DNA of 64,000 bases, from positions 3,858,001-3,922,000 of the forward strand of contig NZ_CP083239.1 of NCBI RefSeq assembly GCF_022836935.1. Reading direction: 5' to 3'. Below, piece by piece: positions 29,972 through 38,673 of the stretch (its first letter is position 1; every line of letters starts with the position of its first letter). Position numbers and translations under genes: made by a program. Source of the stretch: Ancylobacter polymorphus (GTDB taxonomy: Bacteria; Pseudomonadota; Alphaproteobacteria; Rhizobiales; Xanthobacteraceae). The notes beneath the pieces are model-generated. The model was not told the DNA's origin and did not search any database. It saw only the letters and a program-made list of their open reading frames with translations.

Positions 29972-30709
29972 TTAACCCGTGGTCAAGTCGGTGAAAGGGA
30001 TGTCGCGCGCGTCCGGCCCGGCCTCGCCCGCGGCACCGGCCCGCTCGCGCAGAAGCGTGGCCACCAGCGCGCGGGTCAGCGGGCGCTTGCGCGCCAGCGC
30101 CTCGCGGTCGAGTTCGGCCACCACGTCGCGCAGCCCGGCGATGGAGCGCTCGACGCGCGGCAGCAGATAGGCGAGCAGCGCCTCGTCGGGCAGGATCTGC
30201 CGGTCAGCGAACAGCTTCACCGCCACCGCCGCCAGCAATTCCTCGTCCGGCGCGCCGAGCCGCACCACCGGCAGCGCCCTGAGCCGCGAGGCGAGGTCGG
30301 CGGTGGCGAGGCCCTCCGACAGCGCCGAGGGCAGCCGCGCGGAGGTGATGAGCAGGTTCGCCTTCTGCTCGCCCACCAGGTTGAGCAGATGGAACAGCGC
30401 CGCCTCCGGCACCGGCCCGGTGCCGAGATCCTCCAGCACCAAAGCACCACCGGCGAGAAGGCCCGGCACGGCGGCGATGTCGAGCGCGGAAGCGGGGAGG
30501 ATCGGCGCGCCGGAGGCTTCGGCGAAGATCGCGGCGAGATGCGACTTGCCCGACCCCGCCGGCCCGACCAGCGCCACCGAGCGGGCCGGCCAGTCCGGCC
30601 AGGAATCGATCAGCGCCAGCGCCGCCTCATTGGCGAGGCCGGGCAGGAAATCGTCGCGCGACCGGCTGTCGGCATGCGGCAGGTCGAGCGCGAGCTGGCG
30701 GCTGCCCAT
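29972..30709 (-). CDS. hdaA: HdaA-like DnaA-related regulator
   Basis: A 245-residue AAA+ protein related to the ATPase part of DnaA. Walker A is [11 protein letters not shown] at about residue 50, Walker B lies in ALVLEDLG, and arginine-containing [14 protein letters not shown] follows. The opening RQLALDLPH resembles the QxxLxL clamp-binding peptide by which Hda/HdaA binds the DNA sliding clamp. It promotes DnaA-ATP hydrolysis after replication starts. The start (ATG 30709) is 2 bp after the stop of the AI-2E gene, so the genes are coupled. Confidence 0.9.
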   Translation of the reverse strand: MGSRQLALDLPHADSRSRDDFLPGLANEAALALIDSWPDWPARSVALVGPAGSGKSHLAAIFAEASGAPILPASALDIAAVPGLLAGGALVLEDLGTGPVPEAALFHLLNLVGEQKANLLITSARLPSALSEGLATADLASRLRALPVVRLGAPDEELLAAVAVKLFADRQILPDEALLAYLLPRVERSIAGLRDVVAELDREALARKRPLTRALVATLLRERAGAAGEAGPDARDIPFTDLTTG

Positions 30710-30711
30710 GC

Positions 30712-31839
30712 TCAGCGCACCCGGTTGTCGGGGAGATAGGGCACGGGCGCGGGGGCGCCGAGCCGTTCGTCCTCCCCCTCCCCGGTATAGAGCGGGCTTT
30801 CCAGATACTGGTTGATGGCAAAGCGCACCAGCACGCCCACCGCCGCCGCCAGCGGCACGGCGAGCAGCAGGCCGAGGAAACCGAGCAGATAGCCGAAGGC
30901 CAGCAGCGCGAACATCAGCCACACCGGGTGCAGGCCGACACTGTCGCCCACCAGCTTGGGCGAGAGGATGTAGCCCTCGACGAACTGGCCGAACACGAAG
31001 ATGCCGATGACGATGGCGATCATCGAATAATCCGGGAAGAACTGCACAATGGCGACGCCGCCGGCGAGCACCAGCCCGGTGAGCGAGCCGACATAGGGGA
31101 TGAAGGTGATGATCCCCGAGACGAAGCCGATGACAAAGCCGAAATTCAGCCCGGTCATGGTCAGGCTGATGGCGTAGAAGCTGCCGAGGATCAGGCACAC
31201 CAGCGACTGGCCGCGCACGAAGCCGGCAATGGCGCCGTCCATCTGCCGGGCAATGTCGCGAATAGTGGCGCGGTGCCGCACGGGCAGCCATGAATCCACC
31301 TTGTGGACCATGCTGTACCAGTCATTGAGAATGTAGAACGCCACGACCGGGGTGATGACCAGCAGCGAGAACACCGAGATCAGCGCCTGCCCGCCGGTCC
31401 ACAGTCCCTGGATCAGGGTCAGCATATAGGCGGCGCCCTGCGACACCAGTTCGTTCACCCCGGACTGGATGCTGGGCAACCGGTCGCCGACGAAATCGCG
31501 CAGCCACGCCGCGCTCTCTCCCTCGCCGGTCAACAGGTTCTGCAGCTTGCCGATATATTCCGGCAGGCGCTGGATGAAGGCGGCGAGCTGCGAGCCGAAG
31601 ATCGGCAGCACCAGCAGCATGAGCAAAATGCCGAGCAGCAGGGTGAGCGTGATCGTCGCCAGCGAGGCCACCAGACGGTTCACGCCGCGCCGTTGCAGCC
31701 AGGTCGTCACCGGGTTGAGGAAATAGGCCAGAGCGAGGCCGGCGACGAAGGGCAAGAGCACGCTGGACAGCAGCCACGCGGCCGCGATGAACAGGCCGAG
31801 CATGGTCAGCCAGAACGTCACCTGCTTGTGCCACGCCAT
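30712..31839 (-). CDS. AI-2E family (PerM-type) membrane transporter
   Basis: A 375-residue multi-spanning membrane protein. The opening helices (FWLTMLGLFIAAAWLLS, VLLPFVAGLALAYFLNPV) and later GFVIGFVSGIITFIPYVGS are typical of the AI-2E/PerM exporter family, with about 7-8 membrane helices. Substrates in this family range from autoinducer-2 to sodium and are usually unknown. It is upstream of hdaA, ppk and ppx, a gene order often seen in alphaproteobacteria. Confidence 0.88.
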   Translation of the reverse strand: MAWHKQVTFWLTMLGLFIAAAWLLSSVLLPFVAGLALAYFLNPVTTWLQRRGVNRLVASLATITLTLLLGILLMLLVLPIFGSQLAAFIQRLPEYIGKLQNLLTGEGESAAWLRDFVGDRLPSIQSGVNELVSQGAAYMLTLIQGLWTGGQALISVFSLLVITPVVAFYILNDWYSMVHKVDSWLPVRHRATIRDIARQMDGAIAGFVRGQSLVCLILGSFYAISLTMTGLNFGFVIGFVSGIITFIPYVGSLTGLVLAGGVAIVQFFPDYSMIAIVIGIFVFGQFVEGYILSPKLVGDSVGLHPVWLMFALLAFGYLLGFLGLLLAVPLAAAVGVLVRFAINQYLESPLYTGEGEDERLGAPAPVPYLPDNRVR

Positions 31840-32039
31840 ACGTCAAACCGCCTCTCGCCCGACCCGCGCCTCGCGGCGGTGCTTCGCGCATATAAATACA
31901 GAAAAACGACGCGCGTGCGATGCACAAGCGGCGTGAGGGCCGCCGCTGCCCCCGCCATTCACAGCACGGCTCCAACGCCGGCATGGCCCAGCCCGTTCCG
32001 CCATGGCACAAGGCGGAGGTCCGCTAGAGGAGGCGCAGG

Positions 32040-32786
32040 ATGGAAGACCCGCTCTATACCGATCCGTCGCTGGTCGCCTTCTACGATGCCGAGAATGACG
32101 GCGGCGCCGACCACGCTTTCTGCGCCGGCCTCGCCGCCGGGGTGGGTTCCGTGCTCGATCTCGGCTGCGGCACCGGCGCGCTTCTGGCGGGGCTTTCCAA
32201 CCCCGTGCGCGTCGGCGTCGATCCGGCGGGCGCGATGCTGGACGTGGCCCGTACCCGCCCCGGGGCGGAAGGCGCCGAATGGATCGAGGCGGACGCCCGC
32301 ACGCTGCGCCTCGGCCGTCGCTTCGATCTGGTGATGCTGACCGGGCATGCCTTTCAGGTGTTCCTCACCGATGACGACCAGCGCGCCGCGCTCGCCACCC
32401 TCGCCGCCCATCTGGCGCCGGGCGGGCGCTTCGTGTTCGACGCCCGCAACCCTGCGTCGCGGGAATGGGAGGAATGGCAGCCGCACAATTCGCACCGGTG
32501 GGTCGATCACCCCGCCCATGGCAGGGTGGAGGCGTGGAACAGCGCCATGTGCGACGAGGCGACCGGCATCGTCACCTATGGCACCTGGTACCGCCTCGCC
32601 GACGGCCGCACCCTCTCCGCGCAGAGCCGCATCCGCTTCACGCCGCGCGCCGCGCTTGAGGAGCGGATCGCGGAGGCCGGGCTGTCGGTGGAACGCTGGT
32701 TTGGCGACTGGCAGGGGGGCCCAGACGGTGCGCAATCCCCCGAGTTCATTCCGCTGGGGCAGCTTTCGCCGGCGTCCGCGCCCTGA
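32040..32786 (+). CDS. Class I SAM-dependent methyltransferase
   Basis: A 248-residue Rossmann-fold methyltransferase. Motif I is SVLDLGCGTGALLAGL (about 37-52), an acidic residue ends strand 2 (VGVDPAGAMLDVA), and GRRFDLVMLTGHAFQ is the motif after strand 4. The C-terminal half has the antiparallel sheet of small-molecule methyltransferases. The ATG follows AGGAGG. Its stop overlaps the start of the BenE gene by one base (TGATG). Substrate unknown. Confidence 0.85.
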   Translation: MEDPLYTDPSLVAFYDAENDGGADHAFCAGLAAGVGSVLDLGCGTGALLAGLSNPVRVGVDPAGAMLDVARTRPGAEGAEWIEADARTLRLGRRFDLVMLTGHAFQVFLTDDDQRAALATLAAHLAPGGRFVFDARNPASREWEEWQPHNSHRWVDHPAHGRVEAWNSAMCDEATGIVTYGTWYRLADGRTLSAQSRIRFTPRAALEERIAEAGLSVERWFGDWQGGPDGAQSPEFIPLGQLSPASAP

Positions 32787-34003
32787 TGACGGCGCCGGCC
32801 GCGCATGTCAAAAGGCGGCGTCGCGCCGGCCCGGCGCAGCGTTCGGATGGTCCCATGCGTTCCTCGCTCGTCACCTCTGGCATCGTCGCCGCGCTTGTCG
32901 GCTTCGGCGGCACGCTCACCCTCATCGTCGCGGCGGCGCAGGCGCTGGGGGCGACGCCGGGGCAGATCACGTCAGGCGTCATCGGCCTGTGCCTGTCCAT
33001 GGCGTTCACCTCCGCCTGGCTCGGCTGGCGCCACCGCATGCCGATCATCACCGCCTGGACCACGCCCGGCGCGGCGCTGATCGCCGCCTCGCACGGCCTC
33101 ACCATCGAGCCCGCCGTGGGCGCCTTCCTGGTCGCCGGCGTGCTCATTCTCGTCACCGCCGCGGTGAAGCCGCTCGGCGCGCTGGTGCAGCGCCTGCCGG
33201 TGGCGATCGCCGCCGCGATGCTGGCGGGCGTGCTGTTCCGCTTCGGCACCGGCGTGTTCACCGCCGGGCAGGCCGACCCGCTGCTGGTGCTGCCGCTGGT
33301 GCTGCTGTTCCTGGTGGCGCGGCGCATCTCCCCCTTCGGCGCGGTGCTGGCGGTGCTGGTGCTGGGCATCGCGCTGGCGTTCATTCTCGGTCGCGTCGGC
33401 CCGCTGCCGGACGGCGTGCCGTGGCCGAGCGTCGAATTGATCGTGCCGCATTTCGACCTGCAATCGGTGATCGGCGTCGGCATCCCGCTCTACATCGTCA
33501 CCATGGCGTCGCAGAACCTGCCGGGCTTCGCGGTGCTGCAGGCGGCGGGCTACAAGCCGCCGGCGCCCTCCATCCTCGCCTCCACCGCCCTCGCCTCGCT
33601 GATAACGGCGCCCATCGGCTCGCTCACCAGCAACCTCGCGGCTATTACCGCCTCCATCTGCACCGGGCCGGACACCCACCCCGACCCGGCAAAGCGCTGG
33701 CTGGCGACGCCGTTCTATGCGCTGACCTATCTCGTGCTCGCCGCCTGCGGCGCCGGGGCGGTGGCGCTGATTGCCGCCCTGCCGCGCGAATTGGTGGCGA
33801 CCTTCGCCGGCCTCGCTCTGCTCGGCCCGCTGGTCAATGCGCTGTCCTCCTCCATGGGCGACGCGGCCAAGCGCTTCCCCGCCGTGCTGACGCTGGCGGT
33901 CACCGCCTCCGGCCTGTCGCTGTTCGGGCTCGGCTCCGCCTTCTGGGGGCTGGCCGCCGGCCTCATCGCGCTCGGCATCGACCATGCCGGACGGCGGGCG
34001 TGA
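32786..34003 (+). CDS. BenE-family benzoate/H+ symporter-like transporter
   Basis: A 405-residue membrane protein with about 11-12 helices. The first helix holds GFGGTLTLIVAAAQALG, followed by PIITAWTTPGAALIA and VTMASQNLPGFAVLQAAGY, all characteristic of the BenE benzoate transporter family in the APC-like fold. No benzoate catabolic genes are near, so another aromatic or organic acid is possible. An internal ATG at 32855 (MRSSLVTSG) fits the usual family N terminus and may be the true start, making the first 23 residues dispensable. Confidence 0.88.
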   Translation: MTAPAAHVKRRRRAGPAQRSDGPMRSSLVTSGIVAALVGFGGTLTLIVAAAQALGATPGQITSGVIGLCLSMAFTSAWLGWRHRMPIITAWTTPGAALIAASHGLTIEPAVGAFLVAGVLILVTAAVKPLGALVQRLPVAIAAAMLAGVLFRFGTGVFTAGQADPLLVLPLVLLFLVARRISPFGAVLAVLVLGIALAFILGRVGPLPDGVPWPSVELIVPHFDLQSVIGVGIPLYIVTMASQNLPGFAVLQAAGYKPPAPSILASTALASLITAPIGSLTSNLAAITASICTGPDTHPDPAKRWLATPFYALTYLVLAACGAGAVALIAALPRELVATFAGLALLGPLVNALSSSMGDAAKRFPAVLTLAVTASGLSLFGLGSAFWGLAAGLIALGIDHAGRRA

Positions 34004-34077
34004 GGGGGAAAACCGCGCGCGAGCTTGCCCGCCGCGGCATAAGCGGCTAATCCGCCACCATTCCTAGAGGGCATGCG

Positions 34078-35157
34078 ATGACCGGTACGGACAAGGGACT
34101 CAGCTATCGCGATGCGGGCGTCGACATCGACGCCGGCAACCGGCTGGTCGATCTCATCAAGCCGCTGGTCAAGGCGACCCGCCGGCCGGGCGCGGACGCG
34201 GACATTGGCGGCTTCGGCGGCGTGTTCGATCCCAAGGCCGCCGGCTTCAAGGACCCGCTCATCGTCGCCACCACCGATGGCGTCGGTACCAAGCTGAAGA
34301 TCGCCATCGAGACAGGCCGGCACGAAACCATCGGCATCGATCTTGTCGCCATGTGCGTCAACGATCTCGTGGTGCAGGGCGCCGAGCCGCTGTTCTTCCT
34401 CGACTATTTCGCCACCGGCAAGCTGGCCCCCGAGGTCGGCGCCACCATCGTTGCCGGCATCGCCCGGGGCTGCCAGGAATCGGGCTGCGCGCTGATCGGC
34501 GGCGAGACGGCGGAAATGCCGGGCATGTATGCCGAAGGCGATTACGACCTCGCCGGCTTCTCGGTCGGCGCGGTGGAACGCGGCGAATTGCTGCCCTCCC
34601 CGACTGTACGCCCCGGCGACGTGCTGCTCGGCCTCGCCTCCTCCGGCGTGCATTCCAACGGTTATTCGCTGGTGCGCCGCATTGTCGAGGTCTCGGGCCT
34701 CGCCTGGGACGCGCCTGCCCCCTTCGCGCCGGAAAAGGCGCTGGGCGAAGCGCTGCTCACCCCGACGCGGCTTTATGTGAAATCGGCGCTGGCCGCCATC
34801 CGCTCCACCGGCAAGGTCAAGGCGCTCGCCCACATCACCGGCGGCGGCCTCACCGAGAACCTGCCGCGCGTGCTGCCGAAGAACACGGTCGGGCGTATCG
34901 ACCTCGACGGCCTGCCCGTGCCGCCGGTGTTCCGCTGGCTGGCACAAATCGGCAAGGTGGCGCCGGAAGAGATGCTGCGCGCCTTCAATTGCGGCATCGG
35001 CATGGTGGTGGTCTGCGCGCCGGAAGACGCCGAGACGGTGGCGGACGCCTTCGCCAATGCCGGCGAGCAGGTGGTGCATCTCGGCGTCATCGAGCCGGGC
35101 GACGGCGCGGCCCACACCGTCTATGACGGCACGCTCGCCCTCGACACGCCGCTCTGA
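34078..35157 (+). CDS. purM: Phosphoribosylformylglycinamidine cyclo-ligase (AIR synthetase)
   Basis: A 359-residue purine biosynthesis enzyme that closes the imidazole ring of AIR. The typical opening [36 protein letters not shown] and LITGGG-like [14 protein letters not shown] motifs are present. It precedes purN in the same orientation, the usual alphaproteobacterial order, but here a 94-bp palindromic repeat separates them. Confidence 0.97.
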   Translation: MTGTDKGLSYRDAGVDIDAGNRLVDLIKPLVKATRRPGADADIGGFGGVFDPKAAGFKDPLIVATTDGVGTKLKIAIETGRHETIGIDLVAMCVNDLVVQGAEPLFFLDYFATGKLAPEVGATIVAGIARGCQESGCALIGGETAEMPGMYAEGDYDLAGFSVGAVERGELLPSPTVRPGDVLLGLASSGVHSNGYSLVRRIVEVSGLAWDAPAPFAPEKALGEALLTPTRLYVKSALAAIRSTGKVKALAHITGGGLTENLPRVLPKNTVGRIDLDGLPVPPVFRWLAQIGKVAPEEMLRAFNCGIGMVVVCAPEDAETVADAFANAGEQVVHLGVIEPGDGAAHTVYDGTLALDTPL

Positions 35158-35163
35158 CAACCC

Positions 35164-35257
35164 TCCTTCGAAGCCCGGCGACGCCGGGCGCCTCAGGATG
35201 ACGTTGTTTTAGAAATCCCCGTCATCCTGAGGTGCGAGCAAAGCGAGCCTCGAAGGA
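35164..35257. repeat. Palindromic repeat between purM and purN
   Basis: Outer arms TCCTTCGA/TCGAAGGA and inner arms CCTCAGGATGAC (35191-35202) / GTCATCCTGAGG (35221-35232) face each other, with small GC palindromes (CCCGGCGACGCCGGG) on one side. The GTCATCCTGAGG...CCTCGAAGGATG family is a frequent intergenic repeat in Hyphomicrobiales. It sits inside what should be the purMN transcript. Confidence 0.7.
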
Positions 35258-35280
35258 TGCTGAAGCAGAGGACGCCCGTG

Positions 35281-35934
35281 ATGACCAAACCCCGCGTGGC
35301 CGTCCTCATCTCCGGGCGCGGCTCCAACATGATGTCGCTGATCGAGGCGGCGGCGGCGCCGGACTTCCCGGCCGAGATCGCGGTGGTGATTTCCAACCGC
35401 CCGGACGCGCACGGCCTTGCCCGCGCGCAGGCCTGCAACATCCCCACCCGCACCGTCGACCACAAGGCGCATGCCGACCGCGCCGCTTTTGATGCCGCGC
35501 TCGACGCGGTGCTGGTGGAGGAACAGGCGGACCTCGTCTGCCTCGCCGGCTTCATGCGGCTGCTCACCGCGCCCTTCGTCGAGAAATGGGCCGGGCGGAT
35601 GATCAACATCCACCCCGCGCTGCTGCCGAGCTTCAAGGGCCTGCACACCCATGAGCGGGCGCTGGCGGAGGGCGTGCGCATCCATGGCTGCACGGTGCAT
35701 TTCGTCACGCCGGAAATGGATGTCGGCCCCATTCTCATGCAGGCCGCCGTGCCGGTGCTGGATGCGGATACGCCGGAGACGCTCGGCGCCCGCGTGCTGG
35801 CGCAGGAGCATGTGATCTACCCCGCCGCGCTGCGCATGGTCGCCGATGGCCGCGCCCGGCTGGAAGGCGGGCGGGTGGTGCTGGACGAATTCGTGCTCAC
35901 CCCGCCGGCGCTGGTGGTGCCCCCGGTCGGCTGA
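35281..35934 (+). CDS. purN: Phosphoribosylglycinamide formyltransferase
   Basis: A 217-residue folate-dependent GAR transformylase. The N-terminal phosphate loop VLISGRGSNMMSL, the catalytic Asn-His-Asp set in MINIHPALLPSFKG, and the later CTVHFVTPEMDVGPI are all intact. I use the ATG at MTKPRVAVL; an ATG at 35257 lies in the repeat and adds eight non-homologous residues. Confidence 0.97.
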   Translation: MTKPRVAVLISGRGSNMMSLIEAAAAPDFPAEIAVVISNRPDAHGLARAQACNIPTRTVDHKAHADRAAFDAALDAVLVEEQADLVCLAGFMRLLTAPFVEKWAGRMINIHPALLPSFKGLHTHERALAEGVRIHGCTVHFVTPEMDVGPILMQAAVPVLDADTPETLGARVLAQEHVIYPAALRMVADGRARLEGGRVVLDEFVLTPPALVVPPVG

Positions 35935-35956
35935 CAGACCGGCCGGGAGCTTTAGC

Positions 35957-36595
35957 CTATCCGGCCACGAAATCGCTCATCGTTCCCACCAGCAGCACGC
36001 CGACCGTGGCGCCGGCATCCTGCAGCCCCACCGTCTTTTCTTGGAACGCCGCCGCCTTGCCGTGCTGGGCCACCATGGTCTTGGTGCGCTCCAGCGCCGC
36101 CTCGGCGGCGTCGGCGGCTTGCTTCAGCGCCGGCGCCAAAGCGAGGCCGGAAGCCGCCGCCTGTTCCAGCGCGCCGGCCACCGGGTCCAGCACGTCGAGA
36201 ATGGTCTTGTCGCCGAGCTTGGCCTTGCCGCGCTCGGCGATGCCGGTGGCGAAGGCGCGCCAGAACGCGGCCGCCTCAGCCGTGCCCATGGCCTCCGCCC
36301 CCTCCAGCGCCTTGGCGCCGCGCAGGAAGCCGGTGGCGGTGAGCGTGCCCATGGTGGACGGCGCGGTCTTGGCCATGATCGCGCCGGCGGAGCGCAGCAG
36401 CTTGGTGAGCCCCGCCGCCGCCCCTTCCGCCGTCACCGTGTCGGCGGCGGCGGCGAAGGACTTCGCCATGGTGATGCCGAGATCGCTGTCGCCGACCTTG
36501 CCGTCGAGCGCGATCAGGAATTCGCGCTGCGCGGCGAACATGTCGCGCCAGCGCTGGAAAAGGCCGATCAGATCATCGGCGCGGAGCGCGTCCAT
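35957..36595 (-). CDS. dhaL: Dihydroxyacetone-kinase-type subunit DhaL (ADP/ATP domain)
   Basis: A 212-residue all-helical nucleotide-binding subunit. The magnesium-binding aspartates are in ALDGKVGDSDLG (the usual form is GDGDHG), and the later SAGAIMAKTAPSTMGTL and GLQDAGATVGVLL blocks match the DhaL barrel. I use the ATG with GAGG 7 bp upstream; a TTG two codons earlier is less likely. It is the last gene of a six-gene sugar operon. No DhaM phosphotransfer subunit is present, so ATP rather than PEP is the likely phosphate source. Confidence 0.88.
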   Translation of the reverse strand: MDALRADDLIGLFQRWRDMFAAQREFLIALDGKVGDSDLGITMAKSFAAAADTVTAEGAAAGLTKLLRSAGAIMAKTAPSTMGTLTATGFLRGAKALEGAEAMGTAEAAAFWRAFATGIAERGKAKLGDKTILDVLDPVAGALEQAAASGLALAPALKQAADAAEAALERTKTMVAQHGKAAAFQEKTVGLQDAGATVGVLLVGTMSDFVAG

Positions 36596-36604
36596 GCGCA
36601 AACC

Positions 36605-37606
36605 TCAGGCCTTAATGTGGGAGAAGAACGGCGTGTGGACCGGGGCGGCGACCAGCGGGTCGAGCTCGGCGTCGAGCTTCAGCACCGAAATGGAGGCACC
36701 GGCCATTTCCATCGCCGTGGCGAACTCGCCGATCCACACATGCTTCACCTTGGAGCCGCGTTCCTCGAACAGCTGCGACACCCGGCGGAACAGGATGTAG
36801 AGCTCTTCCTTCGGCGTGCCGCCAAGGCCGTTCACCAGCACCGCGAACTCGTCGCCATTGCCGGCGGGCAGCTCGGCGAAGATGCGCTGCATCATCTCGT
36901 CCACCACCGCATCGGCCGGGGCCAGCTTGGTGCGGCCGATGCCCGGCTCGCCATGGATGCCCATGCCGATTTCCATCTCGTCCTCGCCGACGGAGAAGGT
37001 GGCGTGGCCGACTTCCGGCACCACGCAGCTCGACAGCGCGACGCCGATGGTGCGCACATTCGCCCGCGCCTTGTCGGCGAGCCGCGTCACCTCGTCGAGC
37101 GAGAGCATGTTGGCGGCCGCCGCGCCCGCCACCTTGTAGACGAAGAAGATGCCGGCGACGCCGCGCCGCTTATGCTCCTCGCCGACGACGGAGGAGGCGA
37201 CATCGTCATTGCCGATCACCTGCTTCACCGTGATGCCGTCAATGTCGGCCAGCTCGGCAGCCATGTCGAAATTAATGATGTCGCCGGTGTAGTTGCCATA
37301 GATGTAGAGCACGCCGGCGCCCTGATCGATGTACTTGGTCACCTCGTGCATCTGGTCGGCGCTGGGCGACTGGAACACGCCGCCCACGGCGCAGCCGTCG
37401 AGCATGTTGTCGCCGACATAGCCGAGGAACAGCGGCAGATGGCCGGAGCCGCCGCCGGTGGCGATGCCCACCTTGCCGGCCTTCGGCTTGGCGACGACGA
37501 GGCAGCGCTTGTCGTCGTTCACATAGGTCACCTGGGGATGAGCCCGGTAGATGCCGTCCAGCATCTCGTCGACGAAATGCGCGGGATCGTTGAGAAACTT
37601 CTTCAT
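36605..37606 (-). CDS. dhaK: Dihydroxyacetone-kinase-type subunit DhaK (ketose-binding)
   Basis: A 333-residue DhaK. The key residues fall at the E. coli positions: His56 in GGGSGHLP, Asp109 in GNYTGDIINFD, and His218 (covalent hemiaminal with the ketone) in GMGIHGEPG. The residue after His56, normally Glu in GHEP, is Leu. Its operon encodes a complete ABC sugar importer rather than glycerol genes. Together these suggest phosphorylation of a ketose such as erythrulose or another short sugar; plain dihydroxyacetone remains possible. Confidence 0.9.
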   Translation of the reverse strand: MKKFLNDPAHFVDEMLDGIYRAHPQVTYVNDDKRCLVVAKPKAGKVGIATGGGSGHLPLFLGYVGDNMLDGCAVGGVFQSPSADQMHEVTKYIDQGAGVLYIYGNYTGDIINFDMAAELADIDGITVKQVIGNDDVASSVVGEEHKRRGVAGIFFVYKVAGAAAANMLSLDEVTRLADKARANVRTIGVALSSCVVPEVGHATFSVGEDEMEIGMGIHGEPGIGRTKLAPADAVVDEMMQRIFAELPAGNGDEFAVLVNGLGGTPKEELYILFRRVSQLFEERGSKVKHVWIGEFATAMEMAGASISVLKLDAELDPLVAAPVHTPFFSHIKA

Positions 37607-37641
37607 GTCGGTCCTCGTGAGCTCATTATTTGGCGTCTGTT

Positions 37642-38673
37642 TCAGGTCTTCTTCTGGCTGAACACGAAGAAGGCGGCGGCGAGCAGGATGAAGCCGCCCA
37701 CCACCACGCGCTGCCAGGTGGAGGGAATGCCGACCATGACCAGCACGCTGTTCACCACCACCACCAGCAGCACGCCCAGCAGCGTGCCGAGCACGCTGCC
37801 GGTGCCGCCGGTGATGCGCGCGCCGCCCAGCACCACGGCGGCGATGACGTTGATCTCGCTGCCGACGAGATCGAACGGATTGGCCTGCCGGTTGGCGCAG
37901 GTGTGGATGATGCCGGCGAGGCCCGCGAGGCCGCCGGCATAGGCGAACAGGAAGATGTGGATGGTCCGCAGATTATAGCCGAGCCGCTCCGCCACGCTGG
38001 CATTGCCGCCCACCGCGAAGATGGCGCGGCCCATCAGCGTGCGGTTGAGCATCCACCAGGTGATCAGCGCGGCGATGGGCAGAACGAGGAAATAGAACGG
38101 CAGGGTGATGGTGCGCCCGTCGGCGGCGTCGAACTGCAGCAGCGGCATGCGGCCGAACGCGCCCATTTGCGGCGGCAGCGACATGATCCACACCGTGCCG
38201 ATGAAGGCGAGCAGGATGCCACGAAACAGATATTGCGTGCCGATGGTGACGATCAGTGACGGCACCCGCAGATAATGCACCAGCAGGCCGTTGATCACGC
38301 CGAGCCCCGCGCCGCCCAGCACCGCCGCGAGCACGATCAGCGCCATCGGCGCGTCGGGAAAGTGGTTCTTCACCAGAAGGGTGAGCGAATACATGGTGAA
38401 GGCGGCGATGGCAGTGAAGGACACGTCGATGCCCCCCGCCGCCAGGATGATGAACACGCCGAGCGCGAACAGGCCCATCACCACGCTGGCGCGGCCGATA
38501 TCGATCAGCGAGGAGGGTTGCAGGAAGGCCGGATTGGCGATGGCCACCGCCACGCAGATCGCCACCAGCAGCACGAAGGTTATGACCTCCGGCCGCCGGC
38601 GCACCAGTTCCAGCAGCGGGCGGCGCGGGGCGACGGGCAGTGCCGCGACATCGGTGGGGGTCGTGCTGCTCAT
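37642..38673 (-). CDS. Sugar ABC transporter permease (RbsC-like), first of two
   Basis: A 343-residue permease with about ten helices. The family motifs ILAAGGIDVSFTA, GLGVINGLLVHYLRVPSLIVT and VIAAVVLGGARITGGTGS are present. The ATG overlaps the ATPase stop by ATGA. It pairs with a second, different permease at 41431 in the same operon. That makes a heterodimeric channel likely, unlike the single-permease ribose system at 6668. Confidence 0.9.
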   Translation of the reverse strand: MSSTTPTDVAALPVAPRRPLLELVRRRPEVITFVLLVAICVAVAIANPAFLQPSSLIDIGRASVVMGLFALGVFIILAAGGIDVSFTAIAAFTMYSLTLLVKNHFPDAPMALIVLAAVLGGAGLGVINGLLVHYLRVPSLIVTIGTQYLFRGILLAFIGTVWIMSLPPQMGAFGRMPLLQFDAADGRTITLPFYFLVLPIAALITWWMLNRTLMGRAIFAVGGNASVAERLGYNLRTIHIFLFAYAGGLAGLAGIIHTCANRQANPFDLVGSEINVIAAVVLGGARITGGTGSVLGTLLGVLLVVVVNSVLVMVGIPSTWQRVVVGGFILLAAAFFVFSQKKT

